12,954 nt of DNA from Anaerolineae bacterium (GTDB lineage: Bacteria > Chloroflexota > Anaerolineae > JAADDB01): assembly GCA_015486895.1 (NCBI GenBank), contig WFQT01000103.1, positions 1-12,954 of the forward strand, in the 5' to 3' direction. Numbering within the stretch: position 1 is the first letter of the stretch; every line of letters begins with the position of its first letter. The notes beneath the pieces are model-generated. The model was not told the origin of the DNA. It was given only the letters and a program-made list of their open reading frames with translations, and did not search any database. This document shows positions 1 to 5,900 of the stretch, piece by piece. A program made the position numbers and the translations under genes.

Positions 1-556
1 GAATAGCATCATAAACCACAGCGCCAGGGTCACTTCCGGGGCTTTGGGCAATTACGTCTACGCCGGCCCGCCCACCCCATATTTCCAACTGGTCAATAGC
101 AGCGGCCCGAAAAGTATCAGCAGCGGCCAAGACAACCCGCCGGCCTCGTTTTTTCAGGTAATAGGCGAGCTTGCCAATGCTGGTAGTCTTGCCAGAACCA
201 TTGACACCGACCACCATGACCACGTGCAGAAGCCGCGGTTCGTCCAAACTCCACGGCTCCGCCTCCTGCAACAAGCCTGTCATCTCTTCTTTCAAGAGAG
301 CGTAAGCATCATCAGCCCGCTTAATGCCGTAGAGTTTGACTTTTTCCTGCAATGATGCAACCAACCGCAAAGATGTATCCACACCAAGATCAGCCTGGAT
401 CAATAGCGCCTCTAAGTCTTCCCACATTTCGCCGTCAATCTCATTAGCCTGGAACAAGCTCCCAATGGTGGCAAAGACGCCCCGCCGGGTCTTCTCCAGG
501 CCTGCAACGATTTTGCCTTGATCTTCTTCTTTCTTCTTGCTAATCCTCAGAACCAT
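1..556 (-). CDS. ftsY: Signal recognition particle receptor FtsY, N-terminal part (C-terminus off the left edge)
   Basis: FtsY is the membrane-associated GTPase that receives the ribosome-SRP complex and hands nascent membrane proteins to the Sec translocon. I translated the minus strand from the ATG at 556-554 and obtained 185 residues with no stop. A short charged start (residues 3-12, Lys/Glu rich) leads into a helical N domain (about 15-100). The G domain follows, with the P-loop GVNGSGKTT at 117-125 and the SRP-GTPase motif DTFRAAA at 147-153. Bacterial FtsY without the long acidic A domain is about 300 residues, so roughly 115-120 residues, including the later G motifs, lie outside the window. 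Arginine codons are mostly CGG/CGC, unlike the hydrogenase operon. The gene is divergent from everything else here and has its own likely promoter at 626-634. Family assignment is secure. Confidence 0.95.
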   Translation of the reverse strand, partial: MVLRISKKKEEDQGKIVAGLEKTRRGVFATIGSLFQANEIDGEMWEDLEALLIQADLGVDTSLRLVASLQEKVKLYGIKRADDAYALLKEEMTGLLQEAEPWSLDEPRLLHVVMVVGVNGSGKTTSIGKLAYYLKKRGRRVVLAAADTFRAAAIDQLEIWGGRAGVDVIAQSPGSDPGAVVYDAI

Positions 557-625
557 TTTTACACTACATCCCTATCTCTTGCAAAGTATGGCCTCAGCTC
601 ACTAAAAGCCTTACCACAACCTAAA

Positions 626-634
626 ATTATAGCA
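626..634 (-). promoter_or_regulatory. Extended -10 promoter for ftsY
   Basis: Read on the minus strand the site is TGCTATAAT, an extended -10 (TGN plus TATAAT), about 70 bases before the ftsY start. I see no good -35 hexamer 16-18 bases upstream, but extended -10 promoters can work without one. The site sits just outside the nested palindrome at 653-793. Inferred from sequence only. Confidence 0.5.
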
Positions 635-652
635 TCTTTTCCGCAACGAACG

Positions 653-793
653 AAATGTCAGTTGAAGACTTAAAAACGCCAATCAGTTGAGACACTATCA
701 CACCAAAATCTCTCGGCACCAGTTTCGGGTTGGAGATTTTGGAAACCATACACCAAACATGAACTTTCCTGGAGGCTGGCAAAAGTGACATTT
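653..793. repeat. Nested palindromic element (141 bp, MITE-like)
   Basis: Two perfect inverted-repeat pairs share almost the same centre. The outer arms are AAATGTCA (653-660) and TGACATTT (786-793), centred at 723. The inner arms are CCAAAATCTC (703-712) and GAGATTTTGG (733-742), centred at 722.5. The segments between outer and inner arms (42 and 43 bases) are nearly equal in length but pair poorly. This is what an old symmetric element with decayed middle arms would look like, such as a MITE or a long regulatory hairpin. No transposase is present and I see no clear target-site duplication. Confidence 0.55.
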
Positions 794-816
794 TAGGATC
801 GATCAGGCTATCTTCC

Positions 817-900
817 CCACAAATTGCACGGATTAACACGGATTTTCCCTTACTCTTCAACTTGAATCTGCACGATTCTGTGTTTTTCTGTGGCTAAAAC
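817..900. repeat. Probable dispersed repeat of the 'cacggattaacacggatt' type
   Basis: The segment contains CACGGATTAACACGGATTTT near its left end and ends with TGTGTTTTTCTGTGGCTAAA. Both are phrases that I recall as recurring in intergenic DNA of Anaerolineae-like and some other bacterial genomes. Only one copy is in this window, so the repeat nature cannot be shown here. It carries no open frame of interest. Confidence 0.3.
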
Positions 901-1088
901 AAAGACGCCAGAGTCTATATCTTTCATCCCGGACTGAAAAAGCCCCACGTGCCCGGAGACGAGAAATCTTCAACGCCCGCCTTGAGAAACGATTTATTGC
1001 CAAGAGGAGTATTCTCTTGTAGTATTAGTTGTCAAAGGAGCAATGCTACGGTGATAGGGATGGGGTTGGTTAATGACGGCTGCTGTAG

Positions 1089-1143
1089 AGGCGAATCATT
1101 ATTCGCCTTTGTTCAGTTTTCTTCCTTGGGGGACAGCCCCCAA
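1089..1143. repeat. Two adjacent perfect hairpins
   Basis: The first hairpin has stem AGGCGAAT (1089-1096), loop CATT and stem ATTCGCCT (1101-1108). The second has stem TTGGGGG (1126-1132), loop ACAG and stem CCCCCAA (1137-1143). The first is followed by a T-rich stretch, but no gene ends just upstream on the plus strand, so a terminator role is unlikely. Compact 4-nt-loop hairpins in series suggest a dispersed palindromic repeat cluster. Confidence 0.6.
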
Positions 1144-1175
1144 ACCCCCGTACCCAAAAAGAGGGGCATGCTACT

Positions 1176-1196
1176 GGGGGCGTTTCACCAGCCCCC
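1176..1196. repeat. GC hairpin
   Basis: GGGGGC (1176-1181) pairs with GCCCCC (1191-1196) across a 9-base loop. It is part of the same hairpin cluster as the elements at 1089-1143 and 1232-1286. Confidence 0.45.
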
Positions 1197-1231
1197 CTGC
1201 AAAAGGGATTTGGCCAGCGCCGACACACCAA

Positions 1232-1286
1232 CCGAATGAATTCGGACTCTTGGGCGCTCTGTGCCGAAGGTGGGCCTACGCCCACC
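1232..1286. repeat. Paired-hairpin repeat element
   Basis: CCGAAT-GA-ATTCGG (1232-1245) is followed after 23 bases by GGTGGGC-CTAC-GCCCACC (1269-1286), both perfect. A short 'GAATGAATTC' palindrome paired with a 'CCTACG' loop hairpin matches a recurring intergenic repeat architecture I recall from Chloroflexota and other large environmental genomes. The match is from memory. Only one copy is visible in this window. Confidence 0.45.
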
Positions 1287-1345
1287 CCTGATCTAAGCGA
1301 TTTCTCTAATCACTCAAATCAGGGTTGACCGAACACTACCGTCTC

Positions 1346-1375
1346 GTTGCCAACTGTCGTCATCCTGTTGGCAAC
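1346..1375. repeat. Perfect 9-bp inverted repeat
   Basis: GTTGCCAAC (1346-1354) and GTTGGCAAC (1367-1375) are exact reverse complements separated by 12 bases, so the centres of the half-sites lie two helical turns (21 bp) apart. That spacing would suit a dimeric DNA-binding protein, though it could equally be part of the repeat cluster. It lies 258 bases before the kinase start. Confidence 0.4.
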
Positions 1376-1490
1376 AAGCGCTTACATACCGTTGCCGCCG
1401 TGAGTTGGTACTCGCTGGATAGTCATCAATAGTATGAATCAGGTTTAACAACAGGAATCTTCGTATTGCCGGAGTAATATCTTTGGGATC

Positions 1491-1550
1491 AGCGTTGATC
1501 AGCGCGCACCAGCGTTGATCAGCGCGCATCAGCGTTGATCAGCGTTCTAT
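1491..1550. repeat. 20-bp tandem repeat, about 2.7 copies
   Basis: The unit AGCGTTGATCAGCGCGCAYC occurs at 1491-1510 and 1511-1530. A third copy, at 1531-1550, matches for its first 14 bases and then diverges. Each unit is itself built of two related 10-mers beginning AGCG. The array is too short, and lacks unique spacers, for a CRISPR. Such arrays can vary in copy number by slippage. Confidence 0.7.
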
Positions 1551-1554
1551 TTTC

Positions 1555-1585
1555 AAGGGAAACCTGCAAAGAGAATAGTTCCCTT
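1555..1585. promoter_or_regulatory. 7-bp inverted repeat upstream of the kinase gene
   Basis: AAGGGAA (1555-1561) and TTCCCTT (1579-1585) are perfect inverted arms 17 bases apart, ending 47 bases before the kinase start. The position fits an operator or a leader hairpin for the kinase-regulator unit. I found no convincing -35/-10 pair nearby, so its role is a guess. Confidence 0.3.
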
Positions 1586-1632
1586 CCTGAGATGGGTTCT
1601 CGCTCCACTGAGAGCATGGAGGTATATCCAAA

Positions 1633-2826
1633 ATGGCTAAACAAAATAAGCCAAAATCCCAAGCCGCATCTTCGGACGCTATATGCGAGGGGTATACGAC
1701 GGGAAATCTGCACAAGCTGACCCGCGTGATCGAGATGAGCTGTGCCCTGGCCGGATATGTTGACTTAGACTCCTTGCTGCAAAAGATCGTGAACTCAGCA
1801 GTCGAGCTTGCAGGAGCTGAATTCGGGGGGGTATTGGTCATGCACCAGGACAAAACTCACTACGAGTACTTCAAGGTGTTCGGATGTTCCCACGAACCAA
1901 GCGAATTCCCCACCGGTGCCGGGGTGTTAGGCATACCTCACGAAGAAGGGCACCCCTTGAGATCAGATGACATACGAAAGCACCCTAGGGCAGTAGGTAT
2001 TCCTCATGGTCACCCGGAGGTCAAAGCATTTGTGGGAGTACCACTACGCGTCCGTGATAAAGTGTTCGGTTCGTTGTTTGTGGGAAATAGCCCCGGGGAA
2101 GGTAGCTTCTCAAGGGAAGATCAAGCCTTATTAGTGGCTTTTGCCGCCCAAGCGGCGATGGCTATTGAGAACGCCCAGTTATACGAACGCACCGAGCAGT
2201 TGGCAAAATTGGAGGAACGAAAACGCATTGCACAATCGTTGCACGAAACAGTATTGCAGTATCTGTTCACTGTCGGCCTGGAAGTCGAAAAATGCTTAGA
2301 GCAAGCAGATCCATGCTTAGAGAAACTATCCATGATACAACGTTTGATTGACCGCGCTAGTGAAGAGCTCAGGAGTACTATTTTTGCTCTCTCATTCCAT
2401 TCATCTGTGAATATGAAGGGGCTACCTGCCATCCTAACCGACTTAATAGAAGAGCTCAAGACTACTTCCGGGATACGCTCATCACTTCTCTTGCCTCGAG
2501 ATCTGCCAGAGATGCCTCTTGCTGTGTCTGAAGCGATATACCGCATAGTCCGGGAAGCTCTCTCCAATGTAAAAAAACATGCACGCGCTTCTGCTGTTGC
2601 CGTCACCCTCTCATATGATAAGCGTTTTGTTTCAGTAACTATCCAAGATAATGGCCGCGGCCTAGACACGCCAAGTACACCAGGGCTACATTTTGGGTTG
2701 CTCACGATGAAACAGGTAGCCTCCAATGCTAACGGTGAGATTACCATCTTGAGCAACGAAGACGATGGGGGTACAATAGTGCGAGCTACTTTTCCCATGC
2801 TTGGAGGGAGGAAGGAAACACAATGA
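1633..2826 (+). CDS. GAF-domain sensor histidine kinase, DevS/NarL type
   Basis: A 397-residue cytoplasmic sensor kinase with no membrane segment. Residues about 25-185 form a single GAF domain, and the stretch GVPLRVRDKVFG (135-146) closely resembles mycobacterial DevS/DosS. The HisKA_3 dimerisation and phosphotransfer domain follows, with ERKRIAQSLHE around phospho-acceptor His204. The C-terminal HATPase domain has the N-box REALSNVKKHA (Asn312) and the G1 box DNGRGL (339-344). The start is chosen for the GGAGG at 1618-1622, ten bases before the ATG. The stop overlaps the start of the response-regulator gene (ATGA), so the two are co-translated partners. Arginine codons are 17 CGN to 5 AGR by my count, which marks this as host-type DNA. 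In the GAF domain, His127 falls where DevS has its heme ligand, so gas or redox sensing is plausible but unproven. It is probably the regulator of the hydrogenase operon that starts 1 kb downstream. Confidence 0.93.
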   Translation: MAKQNKPKSQAASSDAICEGYTTGNLHKLTRVIEMSCALAGYVDLDSLLQKIVNSAVELAGAEFGGVLVMHQDKTHYEYFKVFGCSHEPSEFPTGAGVLGIPHEEGHPLRSDDIRKHPRAVGIPHGHPEVKAFVGVPLRVRDKVFGSLFVGNSPGEGSFSREDQALLVAFAAQAAMAIENAQLYERTEQLAKLEERKRIAQSLHETVLQYLFTVGLEVEKCLEQADPCLEKLSMIQRLIDRASEELRSTIFALSFHSSVNMKGLPAILTDLIEELKTTSGIRSSLLLPRDLPEMPLAVSEAIYRIVREALSNVKKHARASAVAVTLSYDKRFVSVTIQDNGRGLDTPSTPGLHFGLLTMKQVASNANGEITILSNEDDGGTIVRATFPMLGGRKETQ

Positions 2827-3455
2827 AAATTGTACGCGTGGTCATTGTGGACAATCACTGGATTGTGCGAGAGGGACTGAAGTCTATCTTGGAATCCGAT
2901 CCTTTATTTCACATTGTTGGCGAGGCCTCCGACGGCGAAGGGGCCATAGAACTCCTACGCCGGGAGAAGCCCGATGTGGCGTTAGTTGATATAAAATTGC
3001 CGGATATGAGCGGAATTGAAATATGTCAAAGAATCACATCAGAAGGTTTACCTACCGCAACGGTGATACTTACAGCCTTCTTGGAATGGAAACTCGTGCA
3101 GCGTTGTCTTGATGCTGGGGCAAGAGGGTATATCCTCAAGGATGCAAAACAACTCAACCTAAAAGAAAAATTACTGTCTGTGGCTCGCGGAGAGACAGTG
3201 TTAGACCCCAGGGTAGTTACTCTTTTGACAGACCATATACGCGGGTGCCTGCCTCAAGAAAATCCGCTCCTTTCCGCACGCGAATTGGAAATATTGCATC
3301 TTATGGCTCAAGGTTTGAGCAACAAAGAGATTGGAGAAAGGCTCTTCTTGAGCCGGAGCAGTGTAAAGCATTATGTGGGCAGTATTCTACACAAATTAGA
3401 CGCCAAAAACCGCGTAGAGGCAATTATAATAGCCACACGCTCCGAGCTTCTGTGA
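2823..3455 (+). CDS. NarL/FixJ-family response regulator
   Basis: A 210-residue two-domain regulator. The receiver domain (1-120) has Asp10 with Asn11 where a second acidic residue is usual, phospho-acceptor Asp56 in VDIKLPDMSG, the switch Thr84 and Lys106. A LuxR-type helix-turn-helix follows at about 148-205 (LSARELEILHLMAQGLSNKE onward, then LSRSSVKHYVGSILHKL). The length is typical for NarL-like proteins. The start ATG overlaps the kinase stop by 4 bases, so the kinase is its cognate partner. The next gene downstream is the hydrogenase operon, whose promoter region contains a duplicated palindrome. The simplest reading is that this protein binds there, though no binding motif can be assigned from sequence alone. 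Arginine codons are mainly CGN (11 to 4), as in the kinase. Confidence 0.93.
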   Translation: MKIVRVVIVDNHWIVREGLKSILESDPLFHIVGEASDGEGAIELLRREKPDVALVDIKLPDMSGIEICQRITSEGLPTATVILTAFLEWKLVQRCLDAGARGYILKDAKQLNLKEKLLSVARGETVLDPRVVTLLTDHIRGCLPQENPLLSARELEILHLMAQGLSNKEIGERLFLSRSSVKHYVGSILHKLDAKNRVEAIIIATRSELL

Positions 3456-3593
3456 AGCACTCTTCCTTAACCCCCAGGCTGGGACCAAAAGGTTGACCCT
3501 GGATTTCACAGATTACTTCCCTCCAAGCCACCGTTAGACTATCTTGTATAGAAGACAGCGGCAGGTGAATGCCCACAACAGAGAATTCCTCGT

Positions 3594-3650
3594 AATTAGC
3601 CACTTGGGTACATTATATTTGCCCATGTGGCCGTCAACACAAAGCAAGTG
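3594..3650 (+). repeat. Imperfect 57-bp direct repeat, copy 1
   Basis: It aligns without gaps to copy 2 at 3671-3727 (period 77 bases), with about 42 of 57 identical positions. The best matches are AATTAGCCACTTGGG at the start, ATTTGCC in the middle and AAGCAAG near the end. Many mismatches are transitions. Where copy 2 has the -35 TTGACA, this copy has TCAACA, and it has no -10, so it looks like a duplicated operator rather than a second promoter. Confidence 0.7.
3599..3631. promoter_or_regulatory. Palindromic operator candidate
   Basis: GCCACTTGGGTA (3599-3610) and TGCCCATGTGGC (3620-3631) are inverted arms with 10 of 12 complementary positions and a 9-base A/T-rich centre. The half-site centres are 21 bases apart, two helical turns, as expected for a dimer bound to one face. 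A degraded version occurs at 3676-3708. The likeliest binder is the response regulator encoded just upstream. It does not match the NarL heptamer arrangement or the DevR box that I know. Confidence 0.5.
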
Positions 3651-3670
3651 TCCCTCCTTAGCACCTCACA

Positions 3671-3727
3671 AATTAGCCACTTGGGCATCATGTATTTGCC
3701 TATATAACCATTGACACCAAGCAAGCT
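3671..3727 (+). repeat. Imperfect 57-bp direct repeat, copy 2 (abuts the promoter)
   Basis: This copy contains the -35 hexamer at 3711-3716, and its palindrome-like part (3676-3708) lies directly upstream of it. Relative to a start site near 3746 the copy is centred at about -50, where activators that contact RNA polymerase usually bind. Its right half-site is more degenerate than in copy 1 (7 of 12 against 10 of 12 pairing positions). Confidence 0.7.
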
Positions 3728-3738
3728 CACTTTATAAT
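3711..3738 (+). promoter_or_regulatory. Sigma70-type promoter of the hydrogenase operon
   Basis: TTGACA (3711-3716) and TATAAT (3733-3738) are both perfect consensus hexamers, separated by 16 bases. Transcription should start near 3744-3748, giving a leader of about 95 bases. This is a bacterial housekeeping-type promoter, in contrast to the archaeal-style codon use of the genes it drives. Confidence 0.75.
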
Positions 3739-3839
3739 GTATATTAAGGACATTTTCTTGACCGATGGCTATTTTAGGGATAGATGATACTGTCGGGACG
3801 AATCAAAAAGCTCGAGTATTCAACAGAGAGGAGGAGCAG

Positions 3840-5897
3840 ATGAGAGAGAAACATCTTATTGTTTGTCCTTACTGCAGTGTGGGGTGCAGGGTGTACGTGG
3901 AAACAGAAGATGGGTATCCCGTGGGAATAGAATATGTAGATGACATTCCCGGGATACCCAATAAAGGAGGAAAGCTCTGTCCAAAAGGAAATGTCGCATT
4001 CCAATATGCGCAAAGCAAGGATAGATTGACCAGGCCTCTCAAAAAAGTTGCTCCAGGAAAGTTCCAGGAAATTAGCTGGCAGGAAGCAATGGATGAAGTG
4101 GCTGGCCGGATGAATGAAATAAAGGGGAAACACGGCCCAGGGGCTTTAGCATTCCTTGGAAGCGAGAAGTGTTCCGTTGAAGACAACTACCTCATCCAAA
4201 AGCTCGCTAGGGCAATGGGAAGTAATAACGTAGAATTTGCAGGAAGATTGTGCCAATCGTCAAATGTCGTTGCTAGAACGAAAATCCTCGGAAGTGCTCC
4301 CCAAACAAATCCCTCTGACGATGTACTCAAGGCTGATGTAGTTGTGCTTTGGGGGTACAACCCTGCGGCGACCAATCCAGTGTTCTTTGGACAATATGTA
4401 GAAAAGGCGGTCCTGGACAATGGTGCAAAGCTCATTGCGGTCGACGCGGTGAAAACACAATCCGCCAAGTATGCCGATATCTATTTGCAGCCTTATCCAG
4501 GAACCGACTTAGCTATCATTTTGGCCATGATTAACTACGTGATCGAGAATGATCTCTACGATAAAGACTTCGTTGCCAAGCGAGTCGAGGGTTTTGGTGA
4601 ACTTGCAAAGACCGTTGAGGAGTATACGCCAAAGTGGGCTGAAAAGATCAGTGGCGTTCCGGCAAATCTCATTGAGGGAGCTGCTCGCACTGTTGCTACA
4701 GGCGGGAAAACTGCCGTGCTTGCGAATGAAGGTTTGAACCAACATGTCAACGGTACTGCGGCCATGATGGCTTTAACAGATCTGGTTTTAATAACGGGCA
4801 ACATCGGTAAGGAAGGTGTGATGTCCGGTGCTATACCGGGTGCCTTCAATGGAATGGGAGCATCTCTCACTGGTGTTAACTGTGCTCAACTTCCGGGCGC
4901 GATTCCGGTAGCGGATGAAGAAGAGAGAGAGAGGATTGAAAGAGCCTGGGGCCTTGAAATACCTGATAAGCCGGGATTGCATTACGTAGCAATGTTTGGG
5001 GCCGCGTATGAAGGTAGCGTCAAAGCACTTTATATAATGGGGCAAAACCCGGCCAGGTCACTCCCTGACTCTGCGTTTGTAGAGAAAGCGTTGGAAAAAG
5101 CGGAATTTGTTGTTGCACAGGATATTTTCCCCACCGAAACCACCAAATATGCCGATATAGTCCTGCCAGCCGCGGCTTGGCATGAGAGGGCAGGAACTGC
5201 AATAAGTTCCAATAGGCGAGTCCAGTGGAGCTTTAAGGCAGCCGATGCGCCAGGGGAAGCAAAGCCTGACTGGGAGATCCTTGTCGGGATTGCCAACGCT
5301 TTGGGGCTCGGAAAGTACTTTTACTACTCAAGCATTGATGACGTCTTAAGTGAGATAAACAAGGTCATACCGGCCTTGAAAGGAGCAACACCGCAGAGAC
5401 TTCGGGATGACCTCAAGGGCTGCATGTTCCCATGCTCAGACGAAAAGAGCGAAACCCCAAGGTTATTCTTAAAGGGCTTTCCAACGCCAAGCGGAAAGGC
5501 CAACCTAATTGCTCCAAAGTACATCCCGCCAGGGGAAATACCTGATGACGAGTATTCATTCTGGCTATCGAACTTCAGACTGGTCGGGCATTTCCACACC
5601 GGGACTATGAGCTTCAGGAGTAAGAGTTTAGAGGATAGGTGGGCAGAAGGATTTGTATACATTAACGATCAGGACGCAAGAAAACTCAAAGTTAATGATG
5701 GAGATTTAGTCAAGGTGGAAACCAGGAGAAGCTCGTTAACAGCCAAAGTTGAAGTGACACCGTACATAAAGAAAGGGGTCATTTCAATGCCATGGCATTG
5801 GGGTTTCAACCTCCTGACAAAGGATGCTGTTGATAACCTTTCGAAGATACCTGGATACAAAACCGCTGCTTGTAAGATCTCCAAGGTGAGGGGGTGA
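3840..5897 (+). CDS. FdhF/FdhA-family molybdopterin (or tungstopterin) oxidoreductase, hydrogenase-linked; substrate uncertain
   Basis: A 685-residue catalytic subunit of the DMSO-reductase superfamily, closest by eye to formate dehydrogenase H. An N-terminal [4Fe-4S] site is formed by Cys9, Cys12, Cys16 and Cys47, with the conserved Lys49. The metal-ligand position is Cys138 (a TGC codon, not selenocysteine TGA). Pterin-binding segments follow, such as VVLWGYNPAATNP (168-180), and the C-terminal molydopterin-binding fold includes GHFHTGTM (583-590). The start is 3840 because AGGAGG lies a few bases before it. An in-frame ATG at 3765 has no ribosome site and would add 25 unusual residues. Oddly, Gln139 stands where formate dehydrogenases have His, and no arginine lies between residues 284 and 362, where FdhF has catalytic Arg333 in RGQNNVQG. 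Arginine codons are about 22 AGR to 5 CGN. It heads the operon and should pass electrons to the adjacent 16-Cys ferredoxin. An annotation as formate dehydrogenase is plausible by family but not secured by the active site. Confidence 0.88.
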   Translation: MREKHLIVCPYCSVGCRVYVETEDGYPVGIEYVDDIPGIPNKGGKLCPKGNVAFQYAQSKDRLTRPLKKVAPGKFQEISWQEAMDEVAGRMNEIKGKHGPGALAFLGSEKCSVEDNYLIQKLARAMGSNNVEFAGRLCQSSNVVARTKILGSAPQTNPSDDVLKADVVVLWGYNPAATNPVFFGQYVEKAVLDNGAKLIAVDAVKTQSAKYADIYLQPYPGTDLAIILAMINYVIENDLYDKDFVAKRVEGFGELAKTVEEYTPKWAEKISGVPANLIEGAARTVATGGKTAVLANEGLNQHVNGTAAMMALTDLVLITGNIGKEGVMSGAIPGAFNGMGASLTGVNCAQLPGAIPVADEEERERIERAWGLEIPDKPGLHYVAMFGAAYEGSVKALYIMGQNPARSLPDSAFVEKALEKAEFVVAQDIFPTETTKYADIVLPAAAWHERAGTAISSNRRVQWSFKAADAPGEAKPDWEILVGIANALGLGKYFYYSSIDDVLSEINKVIPALKGATPQRLRDDLKGCMFPCSDEKSETPRLFLKGFPTPSGKANLIAPKYIPPGEIPDDEYSFWLSNFRLVGHFHTGTMSFRSKSLEDRWAEGFVYINDQDARKLKVNDGDLVKVETRRSSLTAKVEVTPYIKKGVISMPWHWGFNLLTKDAVDNLSKIPGYKTAACKISKVRG

Positions 5898-5900
5898 TTT

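Larger units (their letters stand above)
557..1632. other. Gene-free, repeat-rich intergenic region between ftsY and the histidine kinase
   Basis: About 1.1 kb between two divergent genes. The open frames here (a 77-codon minus-strand frame at 627-860 and plus- and minus-strand frames at 949-1291) have low-complexity or Pro/Cys-rich translations, run through palindromes and resemble no protein I know. I treat them as non-coding. What the region does hold is inverted and tandem repeats, listed separately. The row of short hairpins and homopolymer G/C tracts resembles dispersed repeat clusters I associate with Chloroflexota and some other environmental bacteria. That comparison is from memory, not a search. 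Confidence 0.6.
3456..3839. other. Regulatory intergenic region before the hydrogenase operon
   Basis: The first 130 bases after the regulator stop hold nothing I can name. A weak CC/GG-rich fold near 3470-3510 lacks a T-run and is not a convincing terminator. From 3594 the region carries two copies of a 57-bp repeat, then a sigma70-type promoter at 3711-3738, and a leader of about 95 bases before the start at 3840. Base and codon style changes across this gap, so it is also the junction between host-type and operon-type DNA. Confidence 0.6.

Noticed and set aside
627..860. 77-codon minus-strand frame as a small gene
   Set aside because: It spans the nested palindrome and a dispersed-type repeat and overlaps the ftsY -10 box, and its translation resembles nothing known to me.
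949..1291. Overlapping 71-96-codon frames in the hairpin cluster
   Set aside because: They read through G/C tracts and hairpins, giving Pro-, Gly- and Cys-rich translations on both strands. No ribosome sites or domains were seen.
1491..1550. CRISPR array
   Set aside because: The repeats are directly adjacent with no unique spacers and number fewer than three full copies.
2121..2858. Long 245-codon frame antisense to the histidine kinase
   Set aside because: It lies wholly opposite a gene with clear kinase motifs. Its translation is Ser/Arg/Cys-rich with no recognisable domain, as expected for a shadow frame.
3470..3510. Rho-independent terminator after the response regulator gene
   Set aside because: Only short, bulged CC/GG pairing is possible and no T-run follows.
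3599..3708. Mycobacterial-type DevR box for the DevS-like system
   Set aside because: The GGG and CCC half-sites are much farther apart here than in the DevR consensus I know, so I call only a generic palindrome.
3765..3839. Upstream in-frame ATG giving a 710-residue oxidoreductase
   Set aside because: No ribosome-binding site precedes 3765, and the extra 25 residues are unlike the family N-terminus. AGGAGG sits at ideal distance from the ATG at 3840, where the protein begins a few residues before the first Fe-S cysteine as in relatives.
4251..4253. Selenocysteine at the oxidoreductase active site
   Set aside because: The codon at residue 138 is TGC (cysteine), and the frame contains no internal TGA.
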